A stretch of DNA of 64,000 nucleotides from Poa pratensis (lineage: Eukaryota; Streptophyta; Magnoliopsida; Poales; Poaceae): the NCBI GenBank assembly GCA_947311845.1, contig CAMZMU010000080.1, positions 14,021,444-14,085,443 of the forward strand, written 5' to 3'. The notes below the pieces were generated by a model. It made no database searches and was not told where the DNA came from. It saw nothing but the letters and a program-made list of their open reading frames with translations. A program made the position numbers and the translations under genes. Below, piece after piece: positions 11,348-23,400 of the stretch. Within the stretch, counting starts at the first letter, position 1, and each line of letters opens with the position of its first letter.

Positions 11348-11354
11348 GAGAGAG

Positions 11355-14300
11355 ATGTCTACCTCGTCGGGCTATGTTGCGATTCCTCGCTGCCCGATTG
11401 TCTTTGATGGAGCGAATTACCCTGATTTCGCTAACTTCATGCGCGTCCACATGCGCGGTCTTCGTCTGTGGGGTGTGCTTTCTGGCGAGGTCCCTGTCCG
11501 CCCCACCCCGTTGCTCCTTCGGTGCCTGTTGCACCGACTCCTACTGCTCTTGCCTCTGATGCTTCTCAGGAGGACAAGGATTCCGCCACTCATTCTGCTG
11601 CTGTTGCGACATACCGGCAGGATCTGACTGCCTACTCTCAGTGGATAGATGAGGATGCTCGAGCTGCTGCTGTTCTGACTTCCAGTGTCCTGCCTCAGTA
11701 TGCTGCTGAGTTTATGGCTCTTCCCACTGCTGCTGCTCAGTGGGCCTTTCTTCGTCAGCGTTATCAGCCGTCTGGGGATGCTCTTTACCTGTCTGTGGTC
11801 CGCCAGGAGCATGCCCTTCAGCAGGGCGATTTGACTATTGATGAGTTCTACACTCAGAGTGCTGCTATTTGGCGTCAGCTTGATTCTCTTCGTACGCCTG
11901 TGTGTGCCACCTGTCCCTGCTGCTTGATTGTTCGCGCCGACCTGGAGTTTCAGCGCGTCTTTGAGTTCTTGTCGCGGCTCCGCAAGGAGTTTGAGCCACG
12001 CCGTGCACAGCTACATGCCCGTGGTCGTGTTCCGCTCTCTGAGGTCCTGTCTGAGCTTCGTGCTGAGGAGACTCGTCTTCGTGGTGCTGGTCTTCTGGAG
12101 GTTCCCTCTGTTCTTGCTGCTCGTGGTCCTCCTGCGCCGTCTGCTCGTGGTCCTGCTCCGCCACAGCCTCCGTCGCGGTCTTCAGTACCGCCGATACTAC
12201 CTACTCCTCAGGTCCAGGGTCAGAGTCAGCCCCCGCAGTCTCGTGGTTCTCGTGGTCCTTGCACCTACTGTGGCAAGCCTGGCCATGATGTTTCTGGCTG
12301 CTGGCAGAGGGATCCCAGCTTACGTCAGCAGTATCTTGCTCGTCGGAGGACTGGTTCTTCAGGATCTTCAGGCTCTTCAGGTTCTTCTGCTGCTGCACTG
12401 TCTGATCAGGACATTATCCGTGGTCTTCGTGGTCTGCTTGCTGCTTCAGGCTCTTCCTTGCCGGGTACTGCTGGTTCTGTGTCTGGTTCTTCTGGCAACA
12501 CGCGACCACCACCTTCTACACAGTCAGGTATGTCATCCCCGTGGTATCTGGATTCTGGAGCTTCTTTTCATATGACTTCTGCGTCTTCTATTCTTTCTGC
12601 TCTTCGCTCTCTTATTTCTCCTGTTCGTGTTATCACGGCTGATGGTACCTCTCTTCCTGTTTCTAGTCGAGGCACCCTCTCTACTTCATCTTTCTCTGTT
12701 CCTGATGTTTCTCATGTCCCTAGCCTTAAGATGAACTTGTTTTCTGCTAGTCAGCTTACTGATTCTGGTTGTCGCGTCATTCTTGACGCTGATTCTTGTG
12801 CTGTTCAGGACCGTCGGACTCAGGCCCTGGTTGGAGCTGGCCCTCGTAGTCTTCAGTCTCCGGGGCTCTGGGAGTTAGACTGGCTTCGTGTTCCTTCCGC
12901 TGCTACTTCATCTGCCAGTTCTCCTGCGGTTGCTGCTTCTGTCACTGGCTCTTTCCAGCAGTGGCATCATCGGCTGGGTCACCTTTGTGGCTCCCGTTTA
13001 TCGTCATTAGTTCGTCGAGGTCTTCTAGGGTCTGTTTCAGGAGATGTGTCTTTACATTCATGTCAGGGTTGTAGGTTAGGTAAACAGATTCAGCTTCCCT
13101 ATCCTACTAGTGCGTCTGTATCTCAGCGACCTTTTGATTTAGTTCATTCAGATGTTTGGGGTCCGGCTCCCCTTCAGTCAAAGGGGGGTCATCGATACTA
13201 TATTTTGTTCATTGATGATTTTTCTCGGTACACCTGGTTATTTTTTATGCGCTCTCGCAGTGAGGTTCTCTCCATTTATAAGCGCTTTGTTGCCATGGTT
13301 CGTACTCAGTATTCCACGCCTATTCGTGTCTTTCGTGCTGATTCTGCAGGTGAGTATATCTCTCAGCACTTGCGTGGTGTTCTTGCTGAGGAGGGTACCC
13401 TTGCTCAGTTTTCGTGTCCCGGTGCCCATGCTCAAAATGGTGTCGCCGAACGTAAGCATCGTCATATTCTTGAGACTGCCCGTGCTATGATGATTGCTTC
13501 CTCTCTTCCGCCACATTTCTGGGCTGAGGCTGTCGCTACATCGACTTACCTCATTAACATTCAGCCCTCTGCTGCCCTTCAAGGTGGCATTCCTCTCGAG
13601 CGTCTTTCTGGTACCTCTCCAGATTACTCGGCTCTTCGTTTGTTTGGTTGCGCTTGCTATGTTCTTCTTCCTCCCCGCGAACGCACCAAACTGACCGCTC
13701 AGTCTGCTGAGTGTGTTTTCCTTGGGTACAGTGATGAGCATAAGGGCTACCGCTGTTGGGACCCTGTTGCTCGTCGGATGCGCATCTCTCGTGATGTCAC
13801 GTTTGATGAGACGCGCTCCTTCTATCCTCGCCATACCTCTGGCACTTATCCGGTGGATGATATTTCTTTTCTCCTTTTTCCGGATTCACCTCCTGCTGTC
13901 TCTTCCCCATCTCCTAGTTCTCCATCTTCTACACCTGGTGCGCCTCCTCCATCTTCGGAGCCATCCTCTCCTCCGTCTAGTACCCCTAGTACTCCTCGTT
14001 CTCCTGCCTCGGCTCCTCCTTCTCCTATTCCTTCTTCCTCTTCTTCGGCTCCTCCTTCTTCCTCTTCTTCTGATGAGTCATCTTCTGCTGATGAGCCTTC
14101 CCATTCACGGCCTGTTCGTCAGCGTCGTCCTCCAGACCGTTATACTCCTAGTAAGTATGGTCTTTCTGTTGTCTCCGAGCCGACTTCTTATCGGGATGCT
14201 GAGCGTCATCCTGAGTGGCAGCTGGCCATGGCTGAGGAGATTGCTGCGCTTGAGCGCACTGGCACCTGGGATCTTGTTTCTCCCCCTTCAGGTGTTCGTC

Positions 14301-15698
14301 CTATCACGTGTAAGTGGGTCTATAAAATTAAGACCCGCTCTGATGGATCTCTCGAGCGCTATAAAGCGCGTCTTGTGGCTCGTGGCTTTCAGCAGGAGCA
14401 CGGCCGAGACTATGACGAGACTTTTGCTCCTGTCGCTCATATGACCACTGTTCGTACTCTTCTTGCTGTTGCTTCTGTTCGACGCTGGTCTGTATCCCAG
14501 CTTGATGTTCAGAATGCTTTTCTTAATGGCGAGTTGAGTGAGGAGGTTTACATGCAGCCTCCTCCTGGGTATTCTGTTCCCGATGGGATGGTTTGTCGTC
14601 TTCGACGATCCTTATATGGTCTCAAACAGGCCCCTCGTGCCTGGTTTGAGCGTTTCTCCTCTGTGGTTATTGCCGCTGGCTTCTCTCCCAGTGCTCATGA
14701 TCCAGCACTGTTTGTCTACACCTCTTCTCGGTGTCGACCTTGTTGCTTCTCTATGTTGATGACATGATCATCACTGGTGATAACCCTGAGCACATTGCCT
14801 TTGTTAAGGCACGTCTACGTGAGCAGTTTCTCATGTCTGATCTTGGTCCTCTTCGCTACTTTCTTGGGATTGAGGTTTCTTCTACAGCCGATGGCTTCTT
14901 TATCTCCCAGGAAAAGTATATTCAGGATCTTCTTTCTCGGGCTGATCTTAGTGATGAGCGTACCGTTGAGACTCCTATGGAGCTTAATGTTAAGCTTCGA
15001 TCCACTGATGGTGAGCCTCTTTCTGATCCCACACGTTATCGCCATCTTGTTGGGAGTCTTGTTTATCTCGCTGTCACTCGCCCTGATATCTCTTATCCCG
15101 TCCATATTCTGAGTCAGTTTGTCTCAGCTCCTACCACCGTTCACTATAGTCATCTCCTCCGTGTCCTTCGTTATCTTCGTGGCACGATTACTCGTCGTCT
15201 TTTCTTCCCTAGTTCCAGCTCTCTCCAGCTCCAGTGTTACTCGGATGCCACGTGGGCGAGTGATCCTACGGATCGTCGTTCACTTTCTGCTTACTGTGTG
15301 TTTCTTGGTGGTTCGCTTGTTGCTTGGAAGACGAAGAAACAGGTGCGGTTTCCCGTTCGAGTGTTGAGGCTGAGCTGCGGGCTATGGCTTCGTTGATTGC
15401 TGAGGTGACCTGGTTACGGTGGTTGCTTGCAGATTTTGGGGTCTCTGTTACGACACCCACTCCTCTTTTGTGTGACAGTACAGGTGCTATCAGTATTGCA
15501 CGTGATCCGGTCAAGCATGAGCTGACCAAGCATATTGGTGTTGATGCTTTCTATACACGTGCTCAGGTGCAGGATCAGGTTGTTGCGCTTCACTATGTGC
15601 CTTCAGATTTGCAGCTGGCAGATTTCTTTACAAAGGCACAAACTCGAGCGCAACATGACTTCTTACTCTCCAAACTCAGTGTTGTGGATCCACCCTGA
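11355..15698 (+). pseudogene. Copia gag-pol polyprotein, three frame breaks
   Basis: The order is gag, protease, integrase, reverse transcriptase, RNase H, as in Ty1/copia. The start at 11355 (MSTSSGYVAIPRCPIVFDG) begins a UBN2/gag domain. The zinc knuckle is [14 protein letters not shown], the protease motif [12 protein letters not shown], and the integrase HHCC finger HHRLGH..CQGC with the core VHSDVWG and [11 protein letters not shown] shows [12 protein letters not shown] and YVDDMIITG, and RNase H follows with YSDATWASD and ADFFTKAQ. The frame changes near 11492-11494, 14730-14731 and 15342-15343, each consistent with one missing C or G. The longest uninterrupted stretch covers most of gag through the RT palm. 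As written it cannot yield one polyprotein. Confidence 0.9.
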
Positions 15699-15711
15699 GT
15701 TTGAGGGGGGG
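15697..15711 (+). other. Polypurine tract
   Basis: GAGTTTGAGGGGGGG immediately precedes the 3' LTR, the usual position for plus-strand priming. Confidence 0.8.
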
Positions 15712-15841
15712 TGTTAGAGTAGATTGTGCATATTGTATTTTGCCCATATGTTAGGGGCCTTCCTGCATATTCACCTGTACATGTACTATATATATGTGGC
15801 CTTTGGCCCCCTGGTAATACAAGCTGACTATTACCCTAACA
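15712..15841 (+). repeat. 3' LTR of the copia element
   Basis: 130 bases, 129 identical to the 5' LTR. Followed by the target duplication TTCAT at 15842-15846. Confidence 0.95.
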
Positions 15842-16439
15842 TTCATCGCCTCCTGTGGTGGATTCTAGTGTTCATGCTTGTTGGAGCACAGTTTCTGTCC
15901 CCAAGATGTGGGAACCTCTGCAGGAATGGAGGGCAAGAACAGTCAGAGCTGTACTGCTACACGCAGCACAGGGATTCTGCATTTTTTCTGATGCCACGTG
16001 TTTGTGGTTGTTACTTGTTAGGACTGTTGTCTCGGAAACTACCTGCTCATCATCCCATTGTCATGTCGCATAGATTGTGGAGCCGGGAGCTTTGGGGCCC
16101 TTGTTATAAGTACATGATTTTAATTGTTAATTTCACTACGTATTCAGTTGCATTAATGCTAGGAAGTGGAAAGCTAATCAAGTCAAGTGAATCCGTTTGT
16201 CATTTCAAGTCGCTATCTTTGAACAACTGCCCTGACAATGAATGGAGTATTGTGACGAGCTTACAAATCTTGAACAGTTCAACTCAGCTGTGAAGTCAAG
16301 AAAGTTGCTGATTTGATTTTGCTTTCTTGAACTTGTGGCATTGCAGAATACAAACTGGATTGCTAGGAGCCTAGCTAACTAGAGTTCCCAACGGGGTGCC
16401 AGGATCTTGCCGCCTCTTCGCCTGACTAGCTGATTTCAA

Positions 16440-19400
16440 ATGGGATGGGGAACCGTCTTATCCAGGCGCCTCAAAGTTTTTTCCATGGCATTGTTTGTCT
16501 ACTTCGACTATAAGGTGTGGTATTGCTTCTTCCTATGCTCTTCTTTCATCAACCAGTCTCTTCTGTTGGTATGGTAGAAACAAATTAACATCTTTTCGAG
16601 GTACGAGCAGGCTGTTCAGAAGAGAGTACAATGGGTTAGCGCTGTTAAAAAGAATTCTATATGGGCAAAGACACACGAGCGAAATGCTCGACGTGTTCTC
16701 AACCTTATGATAGAGTTAGAAGGTTTATGGGTGAAAATGGGCCAATATTTGTCCACAAGAGCAGACGTGCTTCCTGAGCCCTACATAAATGTCCTGAAAC
16801 AGTTGCAGGACTCTCTTCCTCCACGCCCCCTTGAAGAAGTATGCATACTTGTTCATGAGTAAACGGTTGATTGATCCTTATTTTTATCATACGTATTTCC
16901 ATTCATTTGTAACCGATCGAAATGGCATAAAATAACATAATTGTAATGTAATTTATCTTATCTTAAATATTTTTGTCATGTGTGCAGGTTCGTGGAACCA
17001 TAGAGAAAGAACTTGGGAAACCCATGAACGAACTGTTTGCTAATTTTGACAATAACCCTCTTGCAACTGCATCAGTAAGTTGTTTTGCTCCCAAATGAAC
17101 TATAGTTTCTCTGATGTAAATTCATAGTATGCTCACGTGAATCTTTGTGAACACTTCTTGACAGATAGCCCAAGTTCATCGTGCAACTCTGGAAGATGGC
17201 AGAGAAGTAGTTGTGAAAATTCAGCATGATGGTATCAAAGAGATCATATTAGAGGTTCCTCTCTTTTTCTGGAAATAGTGTTTTGTAAAGTAAGTAGGAT
17301 TGTGATTATAATTTTCATCGAACGGTAACCAGGATTTGAAGAATGCAAAATCATTAATCGAATGGATTGCATGGGCAGAACCTCAGTATAATTTCAATCC
17401 AATGATTGATGAATGGTGCAAGGAAGCACCAAAGGAGCTTGATTTCAATCATGAAGCAGGTATTTCTCCTTGGCTAGATTCTTACGCATGTGCTTCTCTC
17501 TGTCTGTTAGACTGTTACCAAATTATCTTTCCATTGCTCATGGTCTAGTCACTCATAAAGAGGCCATGATGATAATGTATGGTGCAAAATCTAATTTCTT
17601 TCAGAGAACACTAGGACTGTCTCCAAGAATCTTAGTCGGAAAACTGTAGATGGGACTGATGGTGTTTCCAGTGATGTTGATGTACTAATTCCAGAAGTTA
17701 TTCAGGTTTATCTTTTATTCTGTTTGTCTTGCATTAGTGCTTGTGAATCGCGTGACCATCATCTGACCCATGCTTCTTTGTATCAGTCGACTGAGAGGGT
17801 TCTAGTTTTGCAATATATGGATGGGATCCGCTTACATGACAATGATTCGCTGGAAGCATATGGTGTTGATAAGAAAAGACTTGTTGAAGAGATAACCCGC
17901 GCGTATGCTCATCAAATATACATTGACGGTTTCTTCAATGGCGATCCTCACCCTGGTATTTCAATTCTATGCCTCTTAGGAAGATCTTCTGCAACTTCTG
18001 TTATCTTATCCCATTGTTCCATTGGATTTCGTTGTGTAGCTTTCACATAGATTCATCTTAACATGACTTTTTTCTATAGGCAATTTTCTTGTTAGCAAGG
18101 AACCTCCACACAAACCGATTCTCCTTGATTTTGGGCTCACTAAACGCATATCACAATCAATGAGGCAGGCACTAGCAAAGATGTTTTTGTCATGCGCTGA
18201 GGTTTGTAACACTTTGATCTTTCAAATAATAGATACGGCGTCGCAACAAGGAACATAATTAACCAAGAGAAGATTGTATCTTTTGTAGCTAAAACTATCA
18301 GCAGCAACCATTTTCTCTGGAGTAAATGCAACCTTTTCCTATAGTATAATTGAACCCGCACAAATTTGTAATTATAATCTTGTAATTTCCTACTATTTTA
18401 TGTAATATTGTTATTTTTTCGTCATTACTGATTACTCACGATAAATGGCATGCTTTGTTTTTACTATTTTTGTTTTCCATAGGAAATTATCATGGTTATA
18501 TAAAGTGTCATGCAACATCAAGTGATCACAGTCACAAATAATTTGAAGTGTCAACATCTGATAACTAGCGTTTTGCAAGATGTTCTCTTTATTATACCTT
18601 TTTTTTGTTTTTTATCGGTTTGTCATTCTTTTGTGTAATGTCTGCATTTCACAATTCTGAGATCAATGTGTAGGGAGACCAAGTGGCACTGCTGTCAGCC
18701 TTTGCAGAGATGGGGCTTAAGCTGCGGGTTGACATGCCTCAGCAATCTATGGATATTGCCACAATATTCTTTCGCCAGTCCACCACAGCAGATGAAGCAA
18801 AGGAGAACATTAAAGCACTGAATGAGCAACGAGAACGAAACACAAAAGCCCTCCAAGAAAAGATGAAACTGAACAAGAAGGAGGTTAAACATTTTAATCC
18901 TGTGAGTCGGCATGTTCGGTTAACTACTTTCCTTTAAGCTGTGTTGAGTTTATCAAGCAAGAGACTGAATTTAAATTAATTTTTTGTCACTATCAGGTTG
19001 ATGCTTTCCCTGGGGATGCAATAATATTTATGAGGGTGTTAAATCTTCTTAGAGGTATGTCCTTGTCTCTTTATCGTATCCATCCCTCTAAACGGCCCAG
19101 CATCACAGTGACATTTTCTTAATTATACCTGCAGGGCTTTCAGCTTCGCTAAATGTTAGGATAGTTTATCTAGACATCATGAGGCCATTTGCTGAATCGA
19201 CTTTGCTAGGGTGAGACACATGTCATGCCAGTGGTTTGCAGCAGCTTTATGGTGAACCATTCTATATAAAATTCTATTTTGTGCTTTCTACCAGGAGTAT
19301 AACGCGTGGGCCCTCAACAAATAGTCAGTGGATTTATGACTCGCCTGTTAATTCTGAAGTAGAGTCTAAACTGAGGACTCTTCTACTTGAGATGGGAAGT

Positions 19401-22039
19401 GAGAAAATTTTGGGAATACAAGTAGGTCGACTCATTTACATGCTATGACATTGATGTAACATATATTTGCTTAGCATGTCATGAGTTTTAACACTAATAT
19501 CTGCATCTCCTTAGCTTGTTGCAGTGGAGCCTTACCGATCTTTCTTTGACAGGTATGTGCATATAAAGACGGAAAGGTCATAATAGATACTGCTGCTGGT
19601 TCCTTGGGGAAGTATGACCCACGTCCTGTTCAACCTGATTCTCTGTTTCCAGTTTTCTCAGTGACAAAGGGTATCACTGCTGGGATGGTACATTGGCTTG
19701 TTGACAAAGAGTGAGTTGTTAATATTAGTACCAAGTTTTTTTACATGTCAATGTAAATCTGATTGCAGGCCACCAAGCTAAGTTATATCATAGAATTCTC
19801 TTTTTTTTCCTGCTACATACAAATTGCTGCTCTTCTCATTTTTATCCTAGTTTACGTGTGCATATAAAAGAAAATGACCCGACAGTATTAGTATGGTAGC
19901 ATGCCACTTTGTCTACATCTGCAAATAAAAATGGCAGTTCCGTCTTTGTATACTAAGATGGCAAAATCACGCACAAATCAATTTTATTCTGAAGTACAGT
20001 TTTAACCACATGTTTTAATGGTCAAACTACACCTGCGTTTCCAACATCTAGCCACATGCCCTGAGTACAAGCATGTAAGTTGAAAAACGAACTAGACTGA
20101 TGTGGATGTGTTCGCATGATTAGATTGTTGCATGTTATGAGTACATGTGACAACCCTTCATAATTAAGGCATGAACATCAAGATGCAGATTCTTGTAGTT
20201 AGATTCACTTGTTGAAGTCATAAAATAAAATGCCTTAATATTGTGTAGGTTCTAATGCACTTAAAAGCTGTGGACTTCTAATTTAGGCTTCTAGCATCTA
20301 ATTCTTATGTGGAGCAGATCCTTCAGATCTCTGCTACTTGTGCATGATCTCCAGGAACATTGAGCATCCTTTCCATGTTACCTTATGCTTATATGCTTTG
20401 TAGTGACAGCATGCTCTGATCTTTCAGGAAGTTGAAGTATGAAGAAACAGTTGCTGACATATGGTCGGAATTCGGAACTAACAAAAAGGAGCTAATAAAG
20501 GTTCACAAACTTCTGCACTTCTGTTATTTGATGAGGCGTGGTGGTCCACTGTACTAATAGACTCATTTGCCACTTCCTAATGAAGGTGCACCATCTTCTG
20601 AATCATACATCTGGTTTGCACAATGCACTGGCTGATGTGGTCAAAACCGATCCTCTGTTGTTATGTGACTGGGAAGAGACACTACGCCAGATAGCCCAGT
20701 GTACACCTGAAACTGAACCCGGTTCAACACAAATTTATCATTACCTATCATTCGGTTGGCTGTGTGGTGGCCTCATAGAGGTACGTCTCTTCCCGTACCA
20801 TCACATAAACCGAACTGTTGCCTGAGTCTTGTTAACTGCTTCGATGTATATTATGGTGTCACTAATTTGTATTCTGGGCAAAGGTTGTGTAACTTTAAAT
20901 GCAAATACCCTTCAAGTTATTATGTTTCAGTTATGGGCTATTACAGTTAAGCAGAATATAAGACTCTGCTTTCATATATCATTCTACTGTTCTAACTTAA
21001 TTTCACGTGTCTTAACACTGGTATATGACAAAATAGCATGCGTCCGGGAAGAAGTTCCAAGAGATCCTAGAAGAGGCTATTGTTCGTCCTCTTCAAATTG
21101 AGGGGGAGCTGTATATCGGCGTTCCTCCAGGTACGTACCAGATATAAATAACAGTGTTTAGGTTGTTTACAAAATCTGTTTAGTTTTTCATGATCATCAA
21201 AATGGTCATGTATATGCTGAGTAATTTTTTTTCATTCTTCAGGTGTTGAATCTCGTCTGGCTGCACTGACAGTCGACATGGAAGAAATTCAGAAGCTATC
21301 AAGTCTGAGGCCAGGGCCAGACGTTCCACCAGAGTTGCTGAGCGGCATCGCGCAGATGGCGGCTGGTGTACCAGCTCTGTTTAACACGCTGAACATTCGC
21401 CGCGCCATCATCCCGCCGCCAACGGGCACATATCCGCCCGCGCACTTGCTCGGTATTACGCAGCGCTGGGAGCTCGCGGCGCCATTCCCCCGCCGCACTC
21501 CAGCAACTCCAAGCCACCCTGGGCAGTCACATGCACACCCCGCGCTCCCCACCGCCGCGCCCAAGAAGAAGAAGAAGAAAGGTTCCGCAAAGAAGGGCGG
21601 CAGCTCGCCTGACAAGGGCGAGTACGCCCAGCTACGCACCAGCGACGCCGACAGCGAAGCTTCAGCGGTGTCAGGGAGCGCTGGCACCATGTTCAGCAAC
21701 AGCAGCAGCATCCTGGACGCCTTCATGGGCGTCGGCGAGTACTCGGGCATGATCCACCCGAACGGCAAGTTCGGGCTCGGGTTCAGGAGGTACGGCAAGG
21801 CCGGCAGCGCCCCGACGGGGTTCGGGCACTCCGGGATGGGCGGGTCGAACGGGTTCTGCAACCCGGAGCACGGCTTTGCCATTGTCGTGACGGTGAACAG
21901 GATGTCGCTGGGGAGCGTGACGCGGCGCGTGGTGCGGTTCGTGTGCGAGGAGCTGGGCGTGCCGGTGCCCGACGAGTTCTCCATTGATGGGGAGAAGGGG
22001 CCGGACATGGTGCTCAGCCTTGCGACGCCGCCGGAGTAG
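16440..22039 (+). CDS. ABC1-like (UbiB/ADCK) atypical kinase fused to a beta-lactamase-like domain
   Basis: Predicted 934 aa from 17 exons: 16440-16514, 16611-16838, 16988-17074, 17165-17254, 17333-17459, 17605-17705, 17787-17955, 18080-18201, 18674-18901, 18997-19054, 19135-19210, 19295-19421, 19553-19710, 20428-20500, 20586-20780, 21037-21130, 21243-22039. All have GT-AG borders and phases agree throughout. ABC1 signatures: KMGQ (67-70), Ala-rich ATASIAQVH across exons 3/4, VVVK (Lys148), GDPHPGN (288-294) and DFG (309-311). From about residue 497 a class C beta-lactamase/esterase-like domain follows, with SVTK (Ser532, Lys535), HTSGLHN, and YLSFGW near 626 in place of the usual YxN. Near residue 760 there is a Lys-rich insert (PKKKKKKGSAKK). 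Plants carry this fusion, Arabidopsis At5g24810 being the form I recall. Substrate and membrane location are not known from sequence. Confidence 0.92.
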
Positions 22040-22417
22040 ATTGACCTGTAGGAATTTGAAGACACGACACTTACACGGTAGATATATACACACGCGCCGG
22101 GTCATTTTGACGAGGCGTTCTACACTGTAACCTTTAGCGGCCTGTACCGTACGTATGGAAATGTATCCTGTTCCTGTGAATGGTGGAAAAGAGGAGAATA
22201 ATATAGGCAAATACATCAGTATTTGAAATATTGCTCATGGCCTTCACAATTTGTTACACCAAACACCAGGTTTTGCCTACCCTTATCAGTCATCCTCCGC
22301 AACTTGCTAAGTAGCACTATGTATGCTAGCTGTTTTATTACTTGCAAATCTTAGAATTATCTAGAATGGTGCTTTTCTAACATTTTAATATTCACTGTTT
22401 ACTCGAAAAAGCAAAAG
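22040..22417. other. 3' UTR and downstream flank of the kinase gene
   Basis: Contains GAGGAGAATAATATAGG about 150 bases after the stop, the likely 3'-end region. No other feature. Confidence 0.5.
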
Positions 22418-22800
22418 GGAGCCCGGGCTACATGTAGGCTGTTATTTCGAAATTTTTGAAAACGACATTTGAAGTTTCAAAAAAAATCTGAAAACAGTTC
22501 TAGATGTTGATATGATGTATTCTACCAACATGCAAATTTTCAAATCGAAACACCTTGTATTTTGAGCCACAAAAAAAAACAAATCTGACAAGTTTTGGAG
22601 GGTTCAAATTTTGGCATGTTCACTCAAGATCTTCATTTGTTTCATTTTTACACAGTCTAGAATACAATGTATTTCAAGCTGAAACTTTGCAAATAGATAA
22701 AATACGTCATTGCCTACGTCTAAGAATTTTCCCAGATGTTTTTGAAACATTAAAATGTCGATTTCATTTAAAAAAATAAAGGGCTACATGTAGCCCTAGC
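22418..22800. mobile_element. MITE-like element, copy 3 of the ACATGTAGCTC family
   Basis: The left end is GGAGCCCGGGCTACATGTAG and the right end GGGCTACATGTAGCCC, with AT-rich non-coding sequence between them. Motif order (TTTGAAGTTTCAAAAAAA, ACCAACATGCAAATTTTC, TTTTTACACAGTCTAGAATAC) parallels the copies at 7399 and 9555. Confidence 0.62.
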
Positions 22801-23400
22801 GAGAAAACATCGCTTAACTCCCCTTTTTTGTGTTGATTGGAGGTTTTTGCAGTTCACACCACTTGTTAACACAAAAACATGTAATTATATCGTTAGACAA
22901 CTAATTAGCCCGTTGGGCACACTGTTAGAAGATACGTGACACCCACCTTGTAAGTTTAAACGTTTTTATTAGACATTGAGCAATGCTTTTATCTTATACA
23001 CTATTTTTTTTAACTAGCTGACTTTATGTGAGATGACATAAGAAACTTACAAGATTTATGCAAGTGGACTCCCACGTTCCTCATGGAAGTGTACTTGACA
23101 TGCTAATTAGTTGTCAAACGATTGAAGTATATATTTTTGTATTCCCGCAAAAAAAAAATCAGGGTTACAAAGAAAAATCCAACAAGTGGTGTAAAGTGCA
23201 AAAGTCTCTGTTGATTGGGATTCAAAGTGTGTGAAACCAACGCCACATCATCGGTCAGGCCATTTGAGTGAGAGGCCAACTCTATTATAATTCTGAAGTT
23301 AAGGCCGAGATTGACCTATTTATCGCCACATCATCGGTCAATTCTCGTTTTGAACCGAGAATTAAGTTAGATCTTATTCAACTTCACTTGCGCCTCCCGG
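22801..23400. other. Intergenic spacer with a direct repeat
   Basis: CCACATCATCGGTCA occurs twice, near 23243 and 23326. No gene was seen. Confidence 0.4.

Larger units (their letters stand above)
10728..15841 (+). mobile_element. Complete Ty1/copia LTR retrotransposon, short LTRs, recent
   Basis: A 5114-base element bounded by 130-base LTRs (10728-10857 and 15712-15841) that start TGTTAG, end CTAACA and differ at one base. The 5-base target duplication TTCAT lies at 10723-10727 and 15842-15846. A primer-binding site, polypurine tract and gag-pol region are in the correct order. LTR identity implies recent insertion, but the polyprotein frame is interrupted three times. It lies in the same orientation as the downstream kinase gene and probably in its leader intron. 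Confidence 0.95.

Noticed and set aside
13238..13834. 198-codon minus-strand ORF within the copia element
   Set aside because: It is the antisense of the integrase region. The composition mirrors the sense codons and no domain is present.
13713..14444. 243-codon plus-strand ORF, Leu/Val-rich
   Set aside because: Alternative frame of the Ser/Pro-rich linker and RT start of the copia polyprotein; a shadow, not a membrane protein.
21289..22065. 258-codon minus-strand ORF
   Set aside because: Antisense of the last exon of the kinase/beta-lactamase gene in GC-rich sequence.
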